This document shows, in pieces, positions 7,701 through 10,910 of a stretch of DNA of 10,910 nt. Below the pieces are notes generated by a model. It did not search any database, was not told the origin of the DNA, and was given only the letters and a program-made list of their open reading frames with translations. This stretch comes from Firmicutes bacterium UBA4874 (GTDB taxonomy: Bacteria; Bacillota; Clostridia; Caldicoprobacterales; DTU083): contig DHDO01000085.1 in the NCBI GenBank assembly GCA_002399435.1, positions 1 to 10,910 of the forward strand. The letters are read 5' to 3'. The first letter of the stretch is position 1, and each line of letters begins with the position of its first letter. The position numbers and the translations under genes were made by a program.

Positions 7701-8410
7701 AACTGTCCATGAATTTGAAGGTGGGCGTCGGGGACACTCTTTGGGTCAATTATCTGGGCGAAGCAAAAAAATTTCCGGTGAAGATCACCGGAATTACAGA
7801 AAATTATACTTTCCATTATGTGTATCTGGGAAGAAACGCCTATGAGGCTGCATTTGGCAAGCCGCCGGAATATGATGAGTTTCTTGCCATCCGGGCAGGC
7901 AACCGCACGGAGGATGAGATCAGTTCATATCTGTCAAAAGCTTCTGATATTGGGGCGATTACGTTCATGGATGATCTCATGGGCAACATCCGGACCTCGA
8001 TCCGCAGCATCGACCGGATTATATGGATTTTGATCATTGCAGCGGGACTGCTGGCGTTTGTGGTCCTTTATAACCTGACCAATATCAACATCGGGGAACG
8101 TCAGAGAGAGATCGCAACGTTGAAGGTGCTTGGCTTTTATGACAAGGAAACTTACAGTTATATTTTCCGCGAGACGCTGATTCTCTCCATGATTGGTTCT
8201 GCCCTTGGTCTGTTTTGCGGCATCTTTCTCTATCATGCGGTGATCGCAACCGTGGAACCGGATATGCTCTTGCTTACCCGGGATATCACATGGCAGGGTT
8301 TTCTCGGAACCGCTGGCTTAATGATGTTCTTTACATGGACGGTCAATCAATGCATGAAACCAAGGATCCGGAATATCGATATGCTGGGCTCCCTGCAATC
8401 CGTGGAATGA
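4706..8410 (+). CDS. Giant FtsX-like ABC permease with long coiled-coil insertion
   Basis: The protein has 1234 residues. An N-terminal span at about 28-47 is followed by an extracytoplasmic domain to about 250. A long Ala/Glu/Lys/Gln-rich coiled-coil region (about 255-685) comes next, broken near 448-480 by a Pro/Gly-containing stretch, so it probably folds back as a helical hairpin stalk. Then come three spans (about 701-722, 752-778, 799-818) with the FtsX coupling sequence RTLIGTFKALGYS near 731-743. The second half repeats the plan: span at 870-889, extracytoplasmic domain, spans at about 1104-1127, 1155-1180 and 1197-1215, with the matching EIATLKVLGF near 1134-1143. This is the two-FtsX-domain architecture of large Gram-positive ABC permeases. 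The ATG at 4706 overlaps the preceding stop region (ATGGAAATAA), suggesting translational coupling. The open frame extends upstream to 4268, but that part is a shadow of the YtvI-like gene. No separate ATPase gene adjoins it; substrate unknown. Confidence 0.92.
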   Translation: MEIRPRSAFRSSFQKNSQRAIKSTMSRFISIILISFLGAAVFAGLAATSPNMKRAGDQYYDRHNVMDIRMLSTYGFSQEDVDAIRHTAGISGVMASYSVDAAGSVGDKDYTFRINGLSAALDSSDPGYINQLKITQGRMPRSRDEAVVIRSSIGMQNIRPGSVLHLDPASNEAIADTLVRLEYTIVGVADSPHNMFYMQGSTPVGGGSISYFLYIPQENFHVDSYTDLYATVKGAKERNTFEKEYFTHINLTAQRLKALAEERQGLLHDRFQRNLDRAGEEYANTEKEAEERLTEAKSRLEDKDRELENAKQKVLDGWSEYREQEAEARRELASAEQELGKGADRIAEAEKQIAAGQAKYDAADSALAEARKKLDEGQAVLDQKTEELEVGKAELAKSKAKLDTAQKTYDAKAAQVQAVTGKTVEEIEAESAAMKAGLEKLTAEYDAEYQPWAPLIKLKKARDDENPGTPEYDSKSKAYQAALQKAGISGEEAEAQITLLDVRKNQLEQAKKKYQALIQYAGDLGFFRLIDAREELSQKWTDYSAAAARITEGEEQLASAGQQQKKGESEYLKKERELKEAGVRLSEAGSQLDSAKAAYRENAGKYKFQKEKAEKKLARGKAELNAAAAKIKQGEQELAKKQNEYEGKEAEVRGELADAKREMSNAENKLGHLGAPKWYVLDRHKNESFVAYEEDIVRMRDLATVFPIVFYLVASLVCLTTMTRMVEEDRTLIGTFKALGYSNGKIAGKYLKYAASASLIGGVAGIFFGFWLLPTIIWMAYGIAFVLPKMKPAFYPGTGALSVFTTVIVTTLSTGIAVRNSLKESPAGLMRPKAPQSGKRVFLEYVKPIWTRLTFTQKVTVRNLGLNKKRLVITLIGIIGCTALVVTAFGAKNAEMKIVDDQFNGIFCYNTTVGFQGKEPSSGLLSRLSDPAYFQKVTRISRGAGEASRENSRVEDDSYNISIISPKEPEEFTDFIRLFNPKTMESLPFSEDSAVITKKLSMNLKVGVGDTLWVNYLGEAKKFPVKITGITENYTFHYVYLGRNAYEAAFGKPPEYDEFLAIRAGNRTEDEISSYLSKASDIGAITFMDDLMGNIRTSIRSIDRIIWILIIAAGLLAFVVLYNLTNINIGERQREIATLKVLGFYDKETYSYIFRETLILSMIGSALGLFCGIFLYHAVIATVEPDMLLLTRDITWQGFLGTAGLMMFFTWTVNQCMKPRIRNIDMLGSLQSVE

Positions 8411-8449
8411 TCCAGCCTGGATTTCCGCTGATTCGATCCGGTTTCGGCC

Positions 8450-9400
8450 TTATTTTATCGCAGAAGCCTGTTGGGAAGAAGGATCGTCCGCAGCCAATAC
8501 CAGAACACGGTGAAGGTTTTTTACCTGAATGGTTGGACCTTCGCAGGCATATTCGCCATCCAGGGACCACTCCATGGGCTTTTCTGCTTCAATGACAAAT
8601 TCCCCGGAGTGGAAGAATTCAATTCCCTTATAGGAATAATCCTGATTGGCCAGAGCGTGCAGCAAAGGGGGCCATTCCAGGACATTCTCCGGCATACGGC
8701 ACAGCAGCACTTCAAAGATCCCGTCGTCCATGGCAACGGAATCGGTTGGCAGGGACATAAAACCAGCCATGGACAGGGTATTGCAAATGGCGCCAAAGCA
8801 ATAATCCCCTTCGTGAACCTCCTTGCCCGATGTAAGCCGGATATGCAGGGGCTTGATGTTGGATACATCCCGAATGCCGCTGAGGACATACGCTGCATAT
8901 CCAAGTATGTTTTTCATCTCCTGGGGGGTGGCATAGGAGGCCCGGGTAAAGGCGCCAAAAGCTGCCACATAAACGAAATGCCGGTCATTCATTTTTCCCA
9001 CATCCATTGGACGCCCGGTGGCTTCCAGAATTTCCTTTACAGCCAGGGATACATTATGGGAGAGCTTGTGACTCCGTGCAAAATCGTTGGTGCTTCCAGT
9101 GGGAATGTACCCGACAGGGACTTTGCAGTTTGCCTGTATCACACCTGTAGCTACTTCGTTGAGTGTCCCGTCTCCGCCCAGGCAAACGATCCGGTCAAAT
9201 CCGTTTGCATATTCCGTCACAATCCGTGTGGCATCTCCCTTTCCGTTGGTCATGAAGGAAGTAACCTGGCATCCTTCACTTTCAAAGGCGTGAGTCAGAT
9301 CCGGCAGCTGCCGGATAGCTTGTCCGCGGCCGGCAACCGGATTAAGAACCAACATAATGTTCCGGGATTTCAAAGAAGGCTTGTTATCGTTTGTTATCAT
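8450..9400 (-). CDS. Diacylglycerol/lipid kinase, DgkB-YegS-BmrU family
   Basis: This 316-residue cytoplasmic enzyme has the complete motif set of the family. NPVAGRG (20-26) and the glycine-rich nucleotide-binding GGDGTLNE (75-82) are present, as are PTGSTNDFAR (100-109), DDG (225-227, metal-site region) and SLDGE (279-283), where the Asp of DGE is the expected catalytic base by comparison with DgkB. Members phosphorylate diacylglycerol or related lipids with ATP, returning lipids released by envelope polymer synthesis to phospholipid metabolism; the exact substrate cannot be told from sequence. The length is normal for the family and no truncation is seen. AAGGAG lies 11 bases before the ATG. 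The gene is convergent with the giant permease, 39 bases away. An extended -10 promoter lies at 9453-9461 and a second candidate promoter at 9590-9618. Confidence 0.93.
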   Translation of the reverse strand: MITNDNKPSLKSRNIMLVLNPVAGRGQAIRQLPDLTHAFESEGCQVTSFMTNGKGDATRIVTEYANGFDRIVCLGGDGTLNEVATGVIQANCKVPVGYIPTGSTNDFARSHKLSHNVSLAVKEILEATGRPMDVGKMNDRHFVYVAAFGAFTRASYATPQEMKNILGYAAYVLSGIRDVSNIKPLHIRLTSGKEVHEGDYCFGAICNTLSMAGFMSLPTDSVAMDDGIFEVLLCRMPENVLEWPPLLHALANQDYSYKGIEFFHSGEFVIEAEKPMEWSLDGEYACEGPTIQVKNLHRVLVLAADDPSSQQASAIK

Positions 9401-9452
9401 GTTTCACTGTTCTCCTTGGTAATTGTAAATGTTATAGTCACTTTCGCATTCC

Positions 9453-9481
9453 ATTATAACACCGGTTAAATATAAAATAAA
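9453..9481 (-). promoter_or_regulatory. Extended -10 promoter of the lipid kinase gene
   Basis: On the minus strand TGTTATAAT (9461-9453) is a consensus -10 with an upstream TG extension. The -35 position (9481-9476, TTTATT) is poor, which is usual for extended -10 promoters. Transcription would begin near 9446, giving a leader of about 46 bases with the AAGGAG ribosome binding site. Confidence 0.6.
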
Positions 9482-9517
9482 CTTATTTAATGAAGTAAGA
9501 CATTGTATACTTACGGT

Positions 9518-9586
9518 AATAGCTTTAGGCATTTGATTCGCAAGTGCGCTCCGATCAGCCTTCTCATAAACTCTGTAAAAGCTATT
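9518..9586. repeat. Inverted repeat AATAGCTTT/AAAGCTATT, possible RNA stem
   Basis: A perfect 9-bp inverted repeat (9518-9526 and 9578-9586) with 51 bases between. Directly inside the left arm, AGGC (9527-9530) can pair with GCCT (9558-9561). Either strand could fold. No family was recognised. Confidence 0.4.
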
Positions 9587-9589
9587 CTC

Positions 9590-9618
9590 ATTATAATGCT
9601 TATGGAAAAAAGTTGCAA
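9590..9618 (-). promoter_or_regulatory. Second, distal promoter candidate toward the lipid kinase
   Basis: Minus-strand -35 TTGCAA (9618-9613), a 17-base spacer and -10 TATAAT (9595-9590). The -35 hexamer is palindromic and also serves the plus-strand promoter at 9613-9640. Transcription would start near 9583, within the inverted repeat AATAGCTTT/AAAGCTATT (9518-9526/9578-9586), and would give the kinase mRNA a leader of about 180 bases. Confidence 0.45.
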
Positions 9619-9640
9619 GCTACAGGCTTTATGTTATAAT
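9613..9640 (+). promoter_or_regulatory. Strong plus-strand promoter upstream of the tRNA
   Basis: -35 TTGCAA (9613-9618), 16-base spacer, and -10 TATAAT (9635-9640) with the extension TGT directly before it. Transcription would begin near 9647 and meets an intrinsic terminator about 50 bases later. The -35 hexamer is shared with an oppositely directed promoter. Confidence 0.65.
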
Positions 9641-9646
9641 AGGGAT

Positions 9647-9700
9647 GGAAGTACAAGCAAGTTCTAAGCTTCAGGTTTTGCAAAAACACTTGCTTTTTTT
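9647..9700 (+). ncRNA. Candidate short RNA (about 54 nt) or attenuated tRNA leader
   Basis: The interval runs from the predicted start of the extended -10 promoter to the end of the T-run of an intrinsic terminator. The RNA would be a short 5' end of about 8 bases plus one hairpin with a 25-base loop. Either it is a small independent transcript or it is the leader of a transcript that sometimes reads on into tRNA-Pro. No known small RNA family was recognised and no open frame with a ribosome binding site lies in it. Confidence 0.4.
9655..9700 (+). terminator. Intrinsic terminator between the short promoter unit and tRNA-Pro
   Basis: AAGCAAGT (9655-9662) and ACTTGCTT (9688-9695) form a perfect 8-bp stem, and the T-run covers 9694-9700. 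The loop is 25 bases, longer than usual, with only weak inner pairing, so termination may be incomplete. The T-run lies just ahead of the tRNA -10 box. Confidence 0.55.
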
Positions 9701-9715
9701 CACCAGATATAGTAC

Positions 9716-9721
9716 TATAAT
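9716..9721 (+). promoter_or_regulatory. -10 box of tRNA-Pro
   Basis: A consensus TATAAT ends 14 bases before the mature tRNA 5' end. No good -35 is found at the right distance: TTGCTT at 9690-9695 is 20 bases away and inside the preceding terminator. Confidence 0.55.
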
Positions 9722-9735
9722 AGAGGTTTCTTCGA

Positions 9736-9812
9736 CTGGGTGTGGCGCAGTTTGGTAGCGTGCTTGAATGGGGTTCAAGAGGCCGAAGGTTCAAATCCTT
9801 TCACCCAGACCA
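9736..9812 (+). tRNA. tRNA-Pro(GGG) with encoded CCA
   Basis: A full cloverleaf is present. The acceptor stem is CTGGGTG (9736-9742) with CACCCAG (9802-9808), discriminator A9809 and encoded CCA at 9810-9812. The D-stem is GCGC/GCGT (9745-9748 with 9758-9761), and the anticodon stem CTTGA/TCAAG (9763-9767 with 9775-9779) encloses the loop ATGGGGT, giving anticodon GGG at 9770-9772 with G37. The T-stem is GAAGG/CCTTT around TTCAAAT. C1-G72, A73 and G37 agree with bacterial proline tRNAs. It decodes CCC and CCU. It is a single-gene unit with its own -10 box and terminator. Confidence 0.96.
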
Positions 9813-9815
9813 TAA

Positions 9816-9866
9816 CTGAACGCCTATTTTGATACAATGTGTATCGGGATAGGCGTTCAGCTTTTT
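9816..9866 (+). terminator. Intrinsic terminator of tRNA-Pro
   Basis: CTGAACGCCTAT (9816-9827) pairs perfectly with ATAGGCGTTCAG (9849-9860). Inside, TTT/GGG can form three wobble pairs in RNA, and GATAC/GTATC (9831-9835 with 9841-9845) closes a 5-base loop. This makes an almost continuous 20-bp hairpin followed by the T-run 9862-9866. It starts four bases after the CCA end. Confidence 0.92.
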
Positions 9867-9870
9867 ATTG

Positions 9871-10014
9871 AAAAAGTGCCTATTTACAAGGCTCTCTCAA
9901 TACTTTCTAACGAAAACAGGCTCTGCGGCGGTGGTAAAATCACTGCCGAAGGACCTGTTTCATATTTTTCGGATTAAACCTTTTAACGAAAGGTCGTTAC
10001 CGTGTGCACTTTTT
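9871..10014 (+). other. Unidentified structured element bounded by AAAAAGTGC inverted repeats
   Basis: The perfect 9-bp pair AAAAAGTGC (9871-9879) and GCACTTTTT (10006-10014) encloses smaller hairpins: GCCT/AGGC near 9878-9892, TTTC-TAAC-GAAA near 9904-9915, a long hairpin at 9914-9960, and CCTTT/AAAGG near 9979-9993. The long hairpin has 7 + 3 + 8 pairs (AAACAGG, TCT, CGGCGGTG against their partners) separated by single mismatches. Two of its pairs are G-U when read on the plus strand and would be mismatches on the minus strand, which favours a plus-strand RNA. It could be a structured RNA, a small miniature element, or the eroded end of a gene. No known RNA family was recognised. Confidence 0.45.
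9914..9960 (+). promoter_or_regulatory. Long GC-rich hairpin within the structured element
   Basis: AAACAGG (9914-9920) pairs with CCTGTTT (9954-9960), TCT (9922-9924) with AGG (9950-9952), and CGGCGGTG (9926-9933) with CACTGCCG (9941-9948), around the 7-base loop GTAAAAT. A T-rich stretch (TTTCATATTTTT, 9958-9969) follows, so a terminator role is possible, though the T-run is interrupted. Confidence 0.5.
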
Positions 10015-10129
10015 AATTATTCCTCAGTATTCTTTATCACAGCGCCAAAGCATGATTGAATTCTTTGCATGTTTCTGCTAAACTGTATATACAATCGAAA
10101 GATTGAATTAAACCTTAGGAGAATGCTGT
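10015..10129. other. Acetyltransferase upstream region with promoter and repeats
   Basis: No gene is seen here. GATTGAATT occurs at 10054-10062 and again at 10101-10109, flanking the promoter. CAATC-GAAA-GATTG (10092-10105) is a perfect inverted repeat placed at the predicted transcription start, which fits an operator or a short 5' hairpin. Confidence 0.45.
10065..10093 (+). promoter_or_regulatory. Probable promoter of the leader peptide/acetyltransferase unit
   Basis: -35 TTGCAT (10065-10070), 17-base spacer, -10 TATACA (10088-10093). Transcription would begin near 10100, inside or just after the inverted repeat CAATC-GAAA-GATTG, giving a 5' leader of about 140 bases before the acetyltransferase start. 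Confidence 0.5.
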
Positions 10130-10165
10130 TTGAAGAAGAACAACACCTTGGAGATTGTGCGCTGA
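10130..10165 (+). CDS. Candidate 11-residue leader peptide MKKNNTLEIVR (TTG start)
   Basis: A TTG at 10130 stands 8 bases after AGGAG (10117-10121), an ideal spacing, and opens an 11-codon frame ending in TGA at 10163-10165. The product begins with a basic MKK stretch typical of short translated leaders. The stop codon lies three bases before a 10-bp hairpin, and the acetyltransferase start is 76 bases downstream. This layout is that of leader-peptide control by ribosome position, but the family is not recognised. An ATG at 10123 opens a 19-codon frame that overlaps it, but it is only one base from AGGAG. Translation is inferred from the spacing alone. Confidence 0.4.
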   Translation: MKKNNTLEIVR

Positions 10166-10167
10166 CC

Positions 10168-10205
10168 GGGAGGTTTGCGTAAATTAATCTCTGCACAAGC
10201 CTCCC
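10168..10205 (+). promoter_or_regulatory. Leader hairpin upstream of the acetyltransferase, possible attenuator
   Basis: GGGAGGTTTG (10168-10177) pairs with CAAGCCTCCC (10196-10205) over 10 bp including one G-U. Parts of the leader-peptide codons compete: TTGTGC (10155-10160) can pair with GCACAA (10193-10198), and GAGATT (10151-10156) with AATCTC (10186-10191). CCTCC (10200-10204) is also complementary to GGAGG of the acetyltransferase ribosome binding site (10229-10233). There is no T-run after the hairpin, so any control would be at translation or RNA stability rather than termination. Confidence 0.5.
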
Positions 10206-10241
10206 ATAATTGATAGTCAACAATTTTAGGAGGGCAACACC

Positions 10242-10889
10242 GTGAAAAATGACTACAAGATCCGCCCCGAAACAAGTGCCGATTACAACGAAGTCGAAAA
10301 CTTAACGCGAGAAGCATTTTGGAACGTTTACCGTCCTGGATGCCTGGAGCATTATGTCCTGCACCGTTATCGTACGCGTCCCGATTTTATCCCGGAACTG
10401 AGTGTATGTTTGACCGTAGATGGGAAAATCATTGCTCATGTCATGTATTCGCATGCTGAAATTCATGCGGATGATGGCAGAATTGTTCCCATTATGACAT
10501 TCGGCCCGATCAGTGTGTATCCCGACTTCCAGCGCCAAGGCTACGGCACAATTCTTTTGAAGTATTCAATGAAAAAAGCAAAAGAACTTGGCGCAAGGGC
10601 ACTGGCTATCACTGGCAATATCGATTTTTACGGTAAATCCGGATTTGTGGTAGCGAGTACGAAAGGCATTCATTATTATGCAGAGCCAAGAAATGAGGCT
10701 GTTCCGTATTTTCTTATAAAGGAATTGGCAAATGGATTCCTTGACGGGATAACGGGAACCTATACCGATCCGGATGGTTACGATTGCGAAGGTGTCGACA
10801 TAGATGCCTTCGATACACAGTTTCCTCCGAAAGAAAAGCTGAAGCTTCCGGGACAGCTCGTAAAAACTCAGAGAAATCCTAACGGATAG
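10242..10889 (+). CDS. GNAT family N-acetyltransferase (YhbS-like)
   Basis: This 215-residue cytoplasmic protein has a GNAT fold over residues 5-145. The acetyl-CoA motif A runs from ISVYPDFQRQGYGT (90-103) with the R/Q-x-x-G-x-G/A core at Q97-G102, followed by helix KYSMKKAKELG. ITGNIDFYGKSGF (123-135) matches the motif B region of COG3153/YhbS-type enzymes. The C-terminal 70 residues, acidic with several Tyr, are probably an added domain or substrate cap. The acceptor is unknown: small molecule, antibiotic or protein are all possible. The start is GTG at 10242, 7 bases after AGGAGGG (10228-10234). The gene follows a leader with a candidate peptide and hairpin, so its expression may be induced. 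Its frame ends 21 bases before the window edge and is complete. Confidence 0.9.
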   Translation: MKNDYKIRPETSADYNEVENLTREAFWNVYRPGCLEHYVLHRYRTRPDFIPELSVCLTVDGKIIAHVMYSHAEIHADDGRIVPIMTFGPISVYPDFQRQGYGTILLKYSMKKAKELGARALAITGNIDFYGKSGFVVASTKGIHYYAEPRNEAVPYFLIKELANGFLDGITGTYTDPDGYDCEGVDIDAFDTQFPPKEKLKLPGQLVKTQRNPNG

Positions 10890-10910
10890 GCAATACGGAA
10901 GGTGAAAGAG

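Larger units (their letters stand above)
9401..9735. other. Promoter-rich intergenic region between lipid kinase and tRNA-Pro
   Basis: These 335 bases hold no convincing protein gene. They contain two candidate minus-strand promoters for the lipid kinase, a strong plus-strand promoter (9613-9640) with a terminator right behind it (9655-9700), and the -10 box of the tRNA gene (9716-9721). A 9-bp perfect inverted repeat (9518-9526 with 9578-9586) encloses a second small pairing, AGGC (9527-9530) with GCCT (9558-9561), and may fold as RNA. Confidence 0.6.

Noticed and set aside
8411..8449. Terminator between the convergent permease and lipid kinase
   Set aside because: ATCCA-GCC-TGGAT (8409-8421) and a 3-bp CCG/CGG pair are too short and lack a proper T-run, so no terminator is called.
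9645..9758. 37-codon frame starting at ATG 9645 before and into the tRNA
   Set aside because: It has no ribosome binding site, would start upstream of the predicted transcript start, and runs through a terminator into the tRNA.
9736..9812. tRNA-Pro as an attachment site of an integrated element
   Set aside because: No integrase is in the window and no second copy of the tRNA 3' end is seen, so integration cannot be supported.
9868..10059. 63-codon frame over the structured element
   Set aside because: It starts within the T-run region of the tRNA terminator, has no ribosome binding site, and covers strong inverted repeats better explained as RNA or DNA structure.
10123..10182. 19-codon frame MLFEEEQHLGDCALTGRFA as the leader peptide
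   Set aside because: Its ATG lies one base after AGGAG, too close for efficient initiation; the TTG frame at 10130 has the better spacing.

Overview
The window looks like a chromosomal segment of a Bacillota (Firmicutes) bacterium of medium GC, plausibly a gut-type anaerobe of the Clostridia or Erysipelotrichia. The reasons are strong AGGAGG-type ribosome binding sites, TTG and GTG starts, sigma-A-like promoters, a tRNA with encoded CCA, a YtvI-type AI-2E family membrane protein, and very large FtsX-type ABC permeases with extracytoplasmic insertions. No genus can be named from the sequence.

Layout: (1) positions 1-2390, minus strand: the N-terminal 796 codons of a fused ABC ATPase/permease whose 3' end lies outside the window. 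(2) 2391-2798: a divergent intergenic region with a good minus-strand promoter and a weaker plus-strand one. (3) 2799-8410, plus strand: a tight three-gene run of TVP38/TMEM64 membrane protein, YtvI-like AI-2E family protein (TTG start), and a 1234-residue FtsX-like permease with a coiled-coil insertion of about 430 residues. The last two genes overlap by 10 bases. (4) 8450-9400, minus strand, convergent: a diacylglycerol/lipid kinase. (5) 9401-9735: a promoter-rich intergenic region. It includes a strong promoter that runs into an intrinsic terminator after about 50 bases, so it may be a small RNA unit. (6) 9736-9812: tRNA-Pro(GGG) with its own -10 box and a perfect 12-bp intrinsic terminator. 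(7) 9871-10014: an unexplained structured element. (8) 10065-10889: promoter, probable 11-codon leader peptide, hairpin leader and a GNAT acetyltransferase.

The operon and its two neighbours are all envelope functions: an ABC ATPase/permease, two polytopic membrane proteins, a giant ABC permease and a lipid kinase. The giant permease has no separate ATPase gene beside it. The only ATPase in the window is the one fused to the divergent permease, so that protein is a candidate partner, but this is inference. No CRISPR array, insertion sequence or phage gene is visible. The most interesting unexplained material is non-coding: the short promoter-terminator unit before the tRNA, the structured element after it, and the leader-peptide/hairpin region before the acetyltransferase.
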